A stretch of 64,000 nt of DNA from Pseudomonas wayambapalatensis (GTDB lineage Bacteria; Pseudomonadota; Gammaproteobacteria; Pseudomonadales; Pseudomonadaceae), in contig CP077096.1 of assembly GCA_014268975.2 (NCBI GenBank), positions 615,001 to 679,000 of the forward strand, given 5' to 3'. Below are positions 1 through 9,100 of this stretch, one piece after another. Position numbers and translations under genes: made by a program. The notes beneath the pieces are model-generated. The model did not search any database. It was given only the letters and a program-made list of their open reading frames with translations, and was not told the DNA's origin. The first letter of the stretch is position 1. Each line of letters begins with the position of its first letter.

Positions 1-1043
1 GCAAGGTCAGTTATCGCGGGCGCCTCGTGGAGGCCGCCGAGGCCTTGGCCGATGCCGGGCTTGCGCCTGTGCAGCTGGGGGCCAAGGACGGGCTGTGCCT
101 GGTCAATGGCACGCCGTGCATGACCGGCCTCGCCAGCCTTGCACTGGATGACGCCAGCCGCCTGCTGCAATGGGCCGATGTGATCGGCGCCATGAGCTTC
201 GAGGCCCTGCGCGGCCAGATCGCCGCGTTCGACGCCGAGATCATCGCCCTCAAGCCACACCCAGGCATGCAAGTGGTGGGCGAGAACCTGCGCGCGCTGC
301 TCGATGGCAGTGAAGTGATCGCCTCGAGCAAAGGCATCCGTACCCAGGACGCCCTGAGCATCCGCTCGATCCCGCAGGTGCATGGCGCGGCGCGCGACCA
401 ACTGGCCCATGTGGTGTGTCAGGTCGAGGCCGAGCTCAACGGCGCCAACGACAACCCGCTGCTGCTCGGCACACCGGACGATTTCCGTGTGGTCTCGCAG
501 GCCAACCCCCACGGCCAGTCGGTGGCCCTGGCTGCCGACCTGCTGGCGATCGCCATGGCCGAGATCGGCTCGATCGCCGAGCGGCGTCTGGACCGCCTGG
601 TCAATCCGCATGTCAGTGGCTTGCCGGCGTTCCTGGTCAGCAACCCGGGCGTCAACTCGGGGATGATGATCGCCCAGTACGTCGCCGCCTCGCTGTGCGG
701 GCAGAACCGCCAGCTGGCGCAGCCCGCGGTGCTCGACAATTTCGTCACCTCGGGGCTGCAGGAAGATCACCTGAGCATGGGCACCAATGCTGCGCTCAAG
801 CTGCACCAGGTGTTGGAGAACTGCACGCAGATCCTCGCCATCGAGTACCTGCTGGCCGCCCAGGCATTCGAATTCCTCAAGGAACAGCGTTTCGGCGCGG
901 GCACCGACGCGGCCTGGCGCTTGCTGCGCGAGAGCGTGCCTGCCTACCTGCAGGACCGCTGGCTGGCACCGGACATCGCCAGCACCGCGGCCTTGCTCAA
1001 GGATCCACGGTTGCCGCAGCCGCTGCTGGCTGCGCTGCACTAA
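1..1043 (+). CDS. HAL/PAL-family aromatic amino acid ammonia-lyase paralogue (5' partial)
   Basis: The reading frame is open from base 3, so the gene starts before the window; about 346 C-terminal residues are seen and the MIO-forming Ala-Ser-Gly triad is outside. It is homologous to the HutH encoded just downstream along its whole visible length. It keeps the LVNGT asparagine, the Gln and Arg of the QDALSIR block, and the QEDHLSM glutamate. It replaces the catalytic-site tyrosine of QDPYSLR by leucine, and Phe of NSGF by Met. It is therefore an ammonia-lyase-fold protein of uncertain substrate, not simply a second histidase. Similar paralogues sit in hut loci of P. aeruginosa and P. fluorescens (from memory). 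The stop lies 23 bp before hutH, so it is probably in the same operon. Confidence 0.85.
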   Translation, partial: KVSYRGRLVEAAEALADAGLAPVQLGAKDGLCLVNGTPCMTGLASLALDDASRLLQWADVIGAMSFEALRGQIAAFDAEIIALKPHPGMQVVGENLRALLDGSEVIASSKGIRTQDALSIRSIPQVHGAARDQLAHVVCQVEAELNGANDNPLLLGTPDDFRVVSQANPHGQSVALAADLLAIAMAEIGSIAERRLDRLVNPHVSGLPAFLVSNPGVNSGMMIAQYVAASLCGQNRQLAQPAVLDNFVTSGLQEDHLSMGTNAALKLHQVLENCTQILAIEYLLAAQAFEFLKEQRFGAGTDAAWRLLRESVPAYLQDRWLAPDIASTAALLKDPRLPQPLLAALH

Positions 1044-1047
1044 ACAA

Positions 1048-1055
1048 AATAACAA
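1048..1055 (+). promoter_or_regulatory. Crc/Hfq-type CA motif at the hutH ribosome-binding site
   Basis: AATAACAA fits the AAnAANAA catabolite-repression motif bound by Hfq with Crc in Pseudomonas. It runs directly into the AAGGAG Shine-Dalgarno at 1054-1059. The placement, and a second such motif before the permease gene, support translational catabolite repression of the operon. Binding is inferred, not shown. Confidence 0.55.
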
Positions 1056-1066
1056 GGAGCATGAAC

Positions 1067-2599
1067 ATGGAAGCTTTTACCCTGACCCCCGGCCAGTTGA
1101 CCCTGGCCCAGTTGCGCCGCATCCACCAGGCGCCGGTGCGCCTGAGCCTCGATGCCGACGCTGGTGCCGCCATCGACGCCAGCGTTGCCTGCGTCGAGCG
1201 CATTCTGGCCGAAGACCGCACGGCCTACGGCATCAACACCGGCTTCGGCCTGCTGGCCTCGACCCGCATCGCCAGCCACGACCTGGAAAACCTCCAGCGC
1301 TCGCTGGTGCTGTCCCACGCTGCCGGGATCGGCGCGCCGCTGGACGATGCGCTGGTGCGTCTGATCATGGTGCTGAAGATCAACAGCCTCAGCCGTGGTT
1401 TCTCCGGCATCCGCCGCAAGGTCATCGATGCGCTGATCAGCCTGGTCAACGCCGAGGTCTATCCGCACATTCCGCTGAAGGGCTCGGTTGGCGCCTCTGG
1501 CGACCTCGCGCCGCTGGCGCACATGTCGCTGGTATTGCTGGGCGAGGGCAAGGCGCGTTACCAGGGACAATGGCTGAATGCCAACGAAGCCCTCGCGGTG
1601 GCAGGCCTCGAGCCGCTGACCCTGGCTGCCAAGGAAGGCCTGGCCCTGCTCAACGGTACGCAGGCGTCCACCGCCTATGCGCTGCGTGGCCTGTTCCAGG
1701 CCGAAGACCTGTTCGCCGGGGCCATCGCCTGTGGTGCGCTCACCGTGGAAGCGGCACTGGGCTCGCGCTCGCCGTTCGATGCGCGTGTCCATGAGGTGCG
1801 CGGGCAACGTGGCCAGATCGACGCTGCCGCCTGCTACCGCGACCTGCTGGGCGACTCCAGCGAGATTTCGCAGTCGCACAAGAACTGCGGCAAGGTCCAG
1901 GACCCTTACTCGCTGCGTTGCCAGCCGCAAGTCATGGGCGCCTGCCTTACGCAACTGCGCCAGGCTGCCGAGGTGCTGGCCATCGAGTCCAACGCGGTAT
2001 CCGACAACCCGCTGGTGTTCGCCGCCGAGGATGAGGTGATTTCGGGCGGCAACTTCCACGCAGAGCCTGTGGCCATGGCGGCCGACAACATCGCGCTGGC
2101 CATTGCCGAGATCGGCTCGCTGAGCGAACGCCGCATCTCGCTGATGATGGACAAGCACATGTCGCAGCTGCCGCCGTTCCTGGTGGAAAACGGCGGGGTC
2201 AACTCCGGCTTCATGATCGCCCAGGTCACCGCCGCCGCACTGGCCAGCGAGAACAAGGCCCTGTCGCACCCGCACAGCGTCGACAGCCTGCCGACCTCGG
2301 CCAACCAGGAAGACCACGTGTCGATGGCCCCGGCCGCCGGCAAACGTCTGTGGGAGATGGCCGAGAACACCCGTGGCGTGCTGGCCATCGAATGGCTGGG
2401 CGCTTGCCAGGGCCTGGACCTGCGTGAGGGCCTGAAGACCTCGGCCAAGCTGGAGCAGGCGCGCCAGACCCTGCGCCGCGAGGTGCCGCACTATGACCGT
2501 GACCGCTTCTTCGCGCCGGATATCGAGGTGGCGGTGGAGCTACTGGCCGACGGACGCCTGACCGGGTTGCTGCCCGCCGGAGTGCTGCCGAGCCTGTGA
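1067..2599 (+). CDS. hutH: Histidine ammonia-lyase (histidase)
   Basis: Cytoplasmic enzyme that deaminates L-histidine to trans-urocanate and ammonia, the first step of histidine use. The 510-residue product has the usual family length. The MIO cofactor triad Ala143-Ser144-Gly145 lies in [14 protein letters not shown]. The active-site block QDPYSLR (Gln278, Tyr281, Arg284) and the QEDHVSM glutamate are intact. The text closely matches the well-studied P. putida enzyme, whose numbering omits the initiator Met. The start at 1067 is chosen because AAGGAG (1054-1059) is 7 nt upstream; an in-frame ATG at 1061 is only 1 nt from it. It follows the HAL paralogue and precedes the permease, hutI and hutG. 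Confidence 0.97.
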   Translation: MEAFTLTPGQLTLAQLRRIHQAPVRLSLDADAGAAIDASVACVERILAEDRTAYGINTGFGLLASTRIASHDLENLQRSLVLSHAAGIGAPLDDALVRLIMVLKINSLSRGFSGIRRKVIDALISLVNAEVYPHIPLKGSVGASGDLAPLAHMSLVLLGEGKARYQGQWLNANEALAVAGLEPLTLAAKEGLALLNGTQASTAYALRGLFQAEDLFAGAIACGALTVEAALGSRSPFDARVHEVRGQRGQIDAAACYRDLLGDSSEISQSHKNCGKVQDPYSLRCQPQVMGACLTQLRQAAEVLAIESNAVSDNPLVFAAEDEVISGGNFHAEPVAMAADNIALAIAEIGSLSERRISLMMDKHMSQLPPFLVENGGVNSGFMIAQVTAAALASENKALSHPHSVDSLPTSANQEDHVSMAPAAGKRLWEMAENTRGVLAIEWLGACQGLDLREGLKTSAKLEQARQTLRREVPHYDRDRFFAPDIEVAVELLADGRLTGLLPAGVLPSL

Positions 2600-2612
2600 T
2601 CGGTGTCGATGC

Positions 2613-2672
2613 CATCGCGGGCCGAGCTCGCTCCCGTAGCCGAACCTGCAGGCGCGGGCTCGTCCCGCGATG
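2613..2672. repeat. REP-like palindrome between hutH and the permease gene
   Basis: Arms CATCGCGGG (2613-2621) and CCCGCGATG (2664-2672), with further imperfect complementarity inside (CGAGCTCGC against GCGGGCTCG), form a long imperfect hairpin of the P. putida REP type. It lies inside the hut operon and may stabilise the upstream mRNA or reduce read-through. It has no T-run, so it is not a classical terminator. Confidence 0.6.
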
Positions 2673-2683
2673 AGGCAATCAAG

Positions 2684-2691
2684 AACAACAA
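2684..2691 (+). promoter_or_regulatory. Crc/Hfq-type CA motif before the histidine permease gene
   Basis: AACAACAA is an exact AAnAANAA match immediately upstream of the TAAGGA Shine-Dalgarno of the permease gene. Together with the hutH site it suggests that Hfq-Crc blocks translation of histidine uptake when a preferred carbon source is present. The motif is seen; the function is inferred from the known Pseudomonas system. Confidence 0.6.
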
Positions 2692-2703
2692 TAAGGACGA
2701 ACC

Positions 2704-4107
2704 ATGCAACCAGCACAAGGACTCAAGCGCGGGCTGACCGCCCGACACATTCGATTCATGGCCTTGGGATCGGCCATCGGCACCGGGCTGTTCTACGGCT
2801 CGGCGTCGGCGATCCAGATGGCCGGGCCAGCAGTGCTGCTGGCCTACCTGATCGGCGGCGCGGCGGTGTTCATGGTCATGCGCGCCCTCGGCGAGATGGC
2901 CGTGCACAACCCCGTGGCCGGTTCTTTCGGGCAGTACGCCAGCACCTATCTCGGGCCAATGGCCGGATTCGTGCTCGGCTGGACCTATGCCTTCGAGATG
3001 ATCATCGTGTGCATCGCCGACGTCACCGCGTTCGGGATCTACATGGGCTTCTGGTTTCCCGAGGTGCCGCGCTGGATCTGGGTGCTGGGCATCGTGTTCC
3101 TGATCGGCGGGCTGAACCTGTGCAACGTCAGGGTGTTCGGCGAGATGGAGTTCTGGCTGTCGCTGCTCAAGGTCGGCGCCATCGTGGCGATGATCGTGGC
3201 CGGCTTCGGCATCATGGCGTTCGGCCTGGGCCAGGCCGGTGGCGAAACCAGCGTCGGTGTCGCCAACCTGTTCGAGCATGGCGGCTTCCTGCCCAATGGT
3301 GTCGGTGGCCTGATCGCCTCGTTCGCGGTGGTGATGTTCGCCTTCGGCGGCATCGAGATCATCGGCATTACCGCCGGTGAGGCGCAGGACCCCAAGCGCG
3401 TCATCCCTAAGGCGATCAACGCCGTGCCGCTGCGCATCCTGCTGTTCTACGTGCTTACGCTGTTCGTGCTGATGTGCCTGTACCCCTGGCCACAGATCGG
3501 CACCCAGGGCAGCCCCTTCGTGCAGATCTTCAGCAACCTTGGCATCGGCTCGGCCGCTGCGGTGCTGAACGTGGTGGTGATTTCCGCGGCGGTTTCGGCG
3601 ATCAACAGCGACATCTTCGGTGCGGGTCGCATGATGTATGGCCTGGCCGAACAGGGCCAGGCGCCGCGCGGGTTCGCGCAGTTGTCCCGGCACGGCGTGC
3701 CGTGGCTGACGGTGCTGGTCATGGGCGCTGCTCTGCTGCTGGGGGTGCTGCTCAACTACCTGATTCCGGAAGACGTCTTCCTGCTGATCGCCTCGATCGC
3801 CACCTTCGCCACCGTGTGGGTGTGGCTGATGATTCTGGTCACCCAGGTGGCCATGCGTCGGCGCATGAGCCGCGAGCAAGCGGCCGCGCTGGAGTTCCCG
3901 GTGCCGTTCTGGCCATGGGGCCCGGCGCTGGCGATTGTGTTCATGTTGTTCATTTTCGGTGTGCTCGGCTACTTCCCGAACACCCAGGCGGCGCTGCTGG
4001 TGGGCGTGGCGTGGGTGGTGTTCCTGGTGCTGTCCTACCTGTTGTGGTGCAAGCCGCGCTCAGGGCAGGGCCAGGTCGCCCGGGAGCAGGCCGAACTGCA
4101 CCGCTGA
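2704..4107 (+). CDS. hutT: APC-family amino acid permease, probable histidine transporter (HutT-like)
   Basis: Inner-membrane proton-coupled permease of the APC superfamily, amino acid transporter family. The 467-residue product starts with the family's N-terminal block ([20 protein letters not shown]) and has about 12 hydrophobic segments to the end. The ATG at 2704 follows TAAGGA at a normal distance. It lies between hutH and hutI on the same strand, so histidine is the likely substrate; in Pseudomonas this position is held by the high-affinity histidine permease or a ProY-like paralogue. The family is certain; the substrate is inferred from context. Confidence 0.85.
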   Translation: MQPAQGLKRGLTARHIRFMALGSAIGTGLFYGSASAIQMAGPAVLLAYLIGGAAVFMVMRALGEMAVHNPVAGSFGQYASTYLGPMAGFVLGWTYAFEMIIVCIADVTAFGIYMGFWFPEVPRWIWVLGIVFLIGGLNLCNVRVFGEMEFWLSLLKVGAIVAMIVAGFGIMAFGLGQAGGETSVGVANLFEHGGFLPNGVGGLIASFAVVMFAFGGIEIIGITAGEAQDPKRVIPKAINAVPLRILLFYVLTLFVLMCLYPWPQIGTQGSPFVQIFSNLGIGSAAAVLNVVVISAAVSAINSDIFGAGRMMYGLAEQGQAPRGFAQLSRHGVPWLTVLVMGAALLLGVLLNYLIPEDVFLLIASIATFATVWVWLMILVTQVAMRRRMSREQAAALEFPVPFWPWGPALAIVFMLFIFGVLGYFPNTQAALLVGVAWVVFLVLSYLLWCKPRSGQGQVAREQAELHR

Positions 4108-4122
4108 CTTGTGGAGAGCTTT

Positions 4123-5328
4123 ATGAGAACCCTCTGGCAGCACTGCCACGCGGCCACCATGGCCAACGGCAGCTACTCGATCATCGAGGACGCGGCGATC
4201 GTCACCAATGCCGGGCTGATCGAATGGATCGGCCCCCAGGCCGAACTGCCGGGCGTCGATGCCGAACGCGTGGTCGACCTGGGCGGCGCCTGGGTCACTC
4301 CCGGCCTGATCGACTGCCACACCCACACGGTGTTCGGCGGCAACCGCAGCGGTGAGTTCGAGCAGCGCCTGCAGGGCGTCAGCTACGCCGAGATCGCCGC
4401 CCAGGGCGGTGGCATCGCCAGCACCGTGCGTGCCACTCGCGCGGCCAGTGAGGACGCACTGCTGGCCAGCGCCCGTCAGCGCGTTCAGGCGTTGCTGCGC
4501 GATGGTGTGACCACCCTGGAGATCAAGTCCGGCTACGGCCTGGACCTGGCCAACGAGCGCAAGATGCTGCGCGTTGCCCGACGCATCGCAGAAGAGCTGC
4601 CGGTGACCGTCCGCGCCACCTGCCTTGCCGCCCACGCGTTGCCGCCGGAGTACGCCGGGCGGGCCGACGACTACATCACCCATGTCTGCGACGAGATGCT
4701 CCCGGCCCTGGCCGCTGAAGGGTTGGTGGATGCGGTGGATGCCTTCTGCGAGCACCTGGCGTTCTCGCCGGCGCAGGTCGAGCGGGTGTTCATCAAGGCG
4801 CGCGAGCTGGGGTTGCCGGTCAAGCTGCACGCTGAACAATTGTCGTCGCTGCATGGCTCCACGCTCGCGGCGCGCTACCAGGCGCTGTCGGCCGATCACC
4901 TGGAATTCATGACCGAGGAAGATGCCATCGCCATGGCTCAGGCTGGCACCGTCGCCGTGCTGCTGCCGGGGGCGTTCTACTTCCTGCGCGAAACCCAGTT
5001 GCCGCCGATGGACGCTCTGCGTCGGCATGGCGTGAAGATCGCTCTGTCCAGCGACCTCAACCCCGGCACCTCGCCAGTGCTGTCGCTGCGCCTGATGCTG
5101 AACATGGGCTGCACCCTGTTCCGCATGACCCCGGAAGAAGCCTTGGCCGGTGTCACCCTGTATGCCGCCACGGCCCTGGGCCTGGGCGACAGCCATGGTT
5201 CGCTGGAGACTGGCAAGGTCGCCGACTTTGTCGCCTGGCAGATCGAACGACCTGCCGACCTGGCCTACTGGCTGGGTGGCGACCTGCCTAAGCGCGTGGT
5301 GCGCCTGGGCCATGAAATTTCCCACTGA
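4123..5328 (+). CDS. hutI: Imidazolonepropionase
   Basis: Hydrolyses 4-imidazolone-5-propionate to N-formimino-L-glutamate, the third step of histidine degradation. The 401-residue amidohydrolase has the metal-binding HTHT motif near residue 66 ([11 protein letters not shown]), the [11 protein letters not shown] block and the late metal-ligand Asp in [10 protein letters not shown]. An in-frame GTG at 4111 is rejected because GGAGAG (4113-4118) is well spaced for the ATG at 4123. The gene is 15 bp after the permease gene and 10 bp before hutG, so it is in the same transcript. Confidence 0.97.
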   Translation: MRTLWQHCHAATMANGSYSIIEDAAIVTNAGLIEWIGPQAELPGVDAERVVDLGGAWVTPGLIDCHTHTVFGGNRSGEFEQRLQGVSYAEIAAQGGGIASTVRATRAASEDALLASARQRVQALLRDGVTTLEIKSGYGLDLANERKMLRVARRIAEELPVTVRATCLAAHALPPEYAGRADDYITHVCDEMLPALAAEGLVDAVDAFCEHLAFSPAQVERVFIKARELGLPVKLHAEQLSSLHGSTLAARYQALSADHLEFMTEEDAIAMAQAGTVAVLLPGAFYFLRETQLPPMDALRRHGVKIALSSDLNPGTSPVLSLRLMLNMGCTLFRMTPEEALAGVTLYAATALGLGDSHGSLETGKVADFVAWQIERPADLAYWLGGDLPKRVVRLGHEISH

Positions 5329-5338
5329 GCGAGGTGTC

Positions 5339-6142
5339 ATGGACAAGGTATTGAGTTTTCATCAAGGTCGCCTGCCGCTGCTGATCAGCATGCCCCACGC
5401 CGGCCTCAAGTTGACCCCGGCGGTCGAGGCCGGGCTGGTGGACGAGGCCAAAAGCCTGCCGGACACCGACTGGCATATCCCGCAGCTGTACGATTTTGCC
5501 CGTGAGCTGGGTGCCAGCGTGGTGGCGGCGCAGTACTCGCGCTTCGTCATCGACCTGAACCGACCGGACGATGACAAGCCGTTGTATGTCGGCGCCACCA
5601 CGGGTCTGTACCCGGCGACGCTGTTCGAGGGCGAGCCGTTGTTCAGGGACGGCCAGGTGCCGTCGGCCGACGAGCGTGCCACCTACCTGGAGCAGATCTG
5701 GCGTCCTTACCACGGCACGATCCGCCAGGAGCTGGATCGCCTGCGCGCCGAATTCGGTTACGCGCTGCTGTGGGATGCCCACTCGATCCGTTCGGTGATC
5801 CCGCACCTGTTCGAGGGCAAGCTGCCGGACTTCAACCTCGGCACCTTCAACGGCGCGAGCTGTGACTCGGAGCTGGCCGAACGGCTGGAGAAGGTGTGTG
5901 CCCAGGCGCCAGCCTATACCCATGTGCTCAACGGGCGCTTCAAAGGCGGACACATCACCCGGCATTACGGGGATCCGACCAATCATATCCATGCAGTGCA
6001 ACTGGAGCTGGCGCAGAGCACCTATATGGAAGAGGTGGAGCCGTTCGCCTACCGCGAGGATCTGGCGCGGCCCACGCAGGAGGTGCTGCAGCATCTGCTC
6101 GCCAGCGTGCTCGAGTGGGGCAAGATGCGTTACGGCAAGTGA
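5339..6142 (+). CDS. hutG: N-formylglutamate deformylase
   Basis: Releases formate from N-formyl-L-glutamate to give glutamate, the last step of the five-step Pseudomonas pathway; the formiminoglutamate deiminase HutF that feeds it is not in this window. The 267-residue protein belongs to the N-formylglutamate amidohydrolase family, with ISMPHAG near the N-terminus, SRFVIDLNRP, and LLWDAHSI with conserved Asp/His. It is not the ureohydrolase-type HutG (formimidoylglutamase). GAGGTG upstream serves the ATG at 5339. It is the last hut gene here, closed by the hairpin at 6149-6177. Confidence 0.95.
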   Translation: MDKVLSFHQGRLPLLISMPHAGLKLTPAVEAGLVDEAKSLPDTDWHIPQLYDFARELGASVVAAQYSRFVIDLNRPDDDKPLYVGATTGLYPATLFEGEPLFRDGQVPSADERATYLEQIWRPYHGTIRQELDRLRAEFGYALLWDAHSIRSVIPHLFEGKLPDFNLGTFNGASCDSELAERLEKVCAQAPAYTHVLNGRFKGGHITRHYGDPTNHIHAVQLELAQSTYMEEVEPFAYREDLARPTQEVLQHLLASVLEWGKMRYGK

Positions 6143-6148
6143 GGCCAG

Positions 6149-6177
6149 CCCCAGGCCGGAACAAAGCCGGCCTGGGG
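6149..6177. terminator. Bidirectional terminator between hutG and the NEL/LRR gene
   Basis: An 11-bp perfect stem, CCCCAGGCCGG (6149-6159) and CCGGCCTGGGG (6167-6177), with a 7-nt loop, sits 6 bp after the hutG stop and 22 bp from the stop of the convergent gene. There is no long T-run, but the placement between convergent genes supports termination in both directions. Confidence 0.7.
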
Positions 6178-6199
6178 ACGGTGCGGTGTCGCCAACACG

Positions 6200-9100
6200 T
6201 CACTCGCGTTCGGGGTTGGCCTGAATGGTCAGCTCCAGAATCAGGCGGGCCTCTTTTGCGTCCTTGTCACGCTTCAAGTTGTCGAACTCCGGCGCGAGTT
6301 GCTCCAGGGTGCTGTCGGGGAACTGCTCGGGCAACTCCAGTACCTGCGCCTGGTACTGCTGTTCGATTGCATCGAAGCGCGCCTGGTTGGTGTGGCGCAG
6401 GTAGCGAATCCATTCTTGGTTGCTGGTGGCGTAGTTCAGGAACGATTCGCCCTGTTCTTCGCGGTGCACCTGGTCCACGGCCAACGCCAGTTCGTTACGG
6501 CTGACGTCGGCAGATGCCTGATACAGCATGTTGTCGTCCGGTACGCCAAGCTTGAGTTCTTCGTTCAACCCACGTCGATAGGCCAGGCGCACCTCTGCCT
6601 CGTCGCGTCCTCTGGCCTTGTCCCGGGCGATCTCGTCCAGGCGGTGCAGGCGGTACAGGCGACGCAGCTCACGGTAGAGCGTGTGCTCCGAGTCTGCCGG
6701 CTCGGTCAGCAGGCGCCGGCCGTCGATCAGCAGTTCGATGTTCTGGAACACCAGCAGCGCGCCGTCATGGCAGGTCTGGCTGCCGGTGTCGGGCTGTACC
6801 AGGGCCTCCTCGGCCACGGCGTTGAACAGCAGACGCTCCTCGGTAATGACCGAGGCCTTGACCAGCATCAGACGCACGCGCTCGCAGAACGATTGGCGGG
6901 TCTGCCCGTTGCGATAGGGGGCGGCCTGGCGCAACCGGCCGACCAGCGCCAGCAGGTTGGCGGCCTCACCGCCTTCTTCGAGGGTATCCCAGGCGCTTTT
7001 CAGGGCTTCGTTCTGCGCCTCTGTGCCGAGCAACCAGTCGTCTATGTTGGGCAGATCGTTATCGACCGAAAGCATCGGGTTGTGCAGGTGCCCGCCAGCC
7101 ATTTCATCATCTGAGGAGGTGAGCAGGAGCAGGTCGTCGGGCATGTCCATGGCGAAGGTGTAGCTGTGCTGGCTGTCCGACGAGGTGCGCGCGCGCATCA
7201 TGGTGTCCATGCTCAGCGGGTTACCGAACAAGGCGATCGATGAGATCGGGAAGTCGTTGTTGATGTTGCTGAGAATGTGTTCGGGAAGTGCAGTGAGCTG
7301 ATTTTCACTGAGATCCAGCATGTCCATCGGCAGCAGGCTGTCGACCCAGGTCGGCCAGTGCTGCAGGCCCATGTTGTTCAGGTCGAGGCGGCGCAGGTTG
7401 CGCAGCCCTTCGGGCACTTGGGTGATGCTACCCATGCGGTTGCCGCCCAGGTCCAACAGCGTCAGGTTGCTCAAGTGGGCGAGGGTTGCAAGCAGGTTGT
7501 CGTTCACCTCCAGGCCCATGTCACGTATCGAGAGGTAGGTCAGGTTTGGCAGGCGCAACAGTGCCGTGGGCAGGGTCTGGGTGGCGCCGATGTACTCCAC
7601 CAGGTTCAGGCTCTCGACGTTCGGCAGCCGGGCGAAGAACGTGTTCAACTGCTCCGTGGTTCCGCTGGCTCGGGATATGGACAGGTTGCGCACCCGCTCG
7701 TTGAAGAAAGCCGGCAACTGTGGCGGGAAATGCCCCAGGTCCATGTCTTCCAAGCGCAAGGTCGTCTGGGTCAGGCCTTGTTCCTGGCTTTGCCAGAAGG
7801 TGCTCAACGCGGAGCCGATACGGCGGCGGGCAAGCGTCGCGGCTTGGCTTAGCGGTGCGCTCGAACTGGAGGCGTTGGCCCACTGGTCGATGGCCTCGTG
7901 CAGCGCCTGGCGTTGCTGGATGTGTTGGTCCAGGCGGGTGCGCAGGCTGGGTGAGATATCGACCGTGATGTTGGGCGTCGATGTGTCCTGGGCCAGCAGC
8001 AGGCGCAGCAATTGGTCATCGCTGATGCGGTTGCCTTCCAGTGAGATGACGGTGCGTGGGCGTGCGTCGGCGTGGCTGCCGAACAGCATGCCAGGCAGTA
8101 CCCGCAGGTTGTTGTCGCGTAGCGACAGTTCGCCGATGTTCGCCAGTGACCCCAGGCTCAGACCCTGCGGCCATTGGTCGAGGGTCATACGGTCGAGGCC
8201 AAGGTAGTCCAGCGTGAGCTCGCGAAAATCCGGGCGGTAGCGTTCTGAAAGGCGGTTGCCGCCGAGGTCCAGGCGACGCAGACGGCGTAGACCGGCGAGG
8301 CTGTTGATGTCGCTTTCGGACAGTTGCAGGTTCTGGTTCAGCAGGCTGAGCGATTCGAGCTCGGGGAAGTGCGTGGCCATCAAGCCGACGCTGAAGAGTA
8401 ATTGGGAGGGGGCCGCGGTTTCCGAGTAGGGGCGGCTGATTTCGAGTGAGCGCAAGCCTGGCAACTGTTGGAACAGGTTGTTCAGGTGCCGTTCGTATAC
8501 TGCCCAACCCACGCTATTGCCGAATGACGGCTCGGTCAGTTGCAGGTGCGTGATCGTTGCGCTGAGGAAGTCGGGCAGGCCTGTGGGGAAGCTGCTGAGG
8601 TCGATGCGCTCCAGGTGCAGTGGGGCTTGGGTGTCGCCGAGGCTGGGCAATGCGTTGCGGTGCCAATGATTCATGAAGCGTGCCTGAAGCTCGGAGAACG
8701 CTTGGGGCGCAGTGAGGGTGTCGGGGTGGACCGCCGTGCGCCAATCGTCCAGCCAGCGCTGCAGGGTGGTGCGTTGTTCTTGCAGCTGGCGCAGGCGGTT
8801 ATGGATGTCCGAGCGGTTCATGCCGCTGGTTTCAAGGCGGGTCAGGATCTGTTCGGCCGAGTGGGAGAGGTATTCCGGCAGTTCGAGGGTGCGGATGATG
8901 CGTAGCAGGGTATGGCGTGTGAAATGCCCCCCGGCCGCACCTTGGCCGCCCAGCGGGTAGCCGATGCGTCCGTCGGCCAGGCGCATCGGTGAGCGGTAGC
9001 CCAAGTTCAGCGGTTGCATGCCCAGCAGGCGTCTGAGTGCAGGGCGCGGCAGGGGGGTGGCCTGGATCAGGCGTTTCAGGGCAAGGGCTTGTTCGGCATC

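Noticed and set aside
1040..2491. Long open frame antisense to hutH, and similar long antisense frames over opgH, the pha genes and chpA (for example 35562-38015 and 51795-54359 on the opposite strand).
   Set aside because: They lie exactly opposite well-supported genes, have no ribosome-binding site or family match, and are expected in GC-rich coding DNA.
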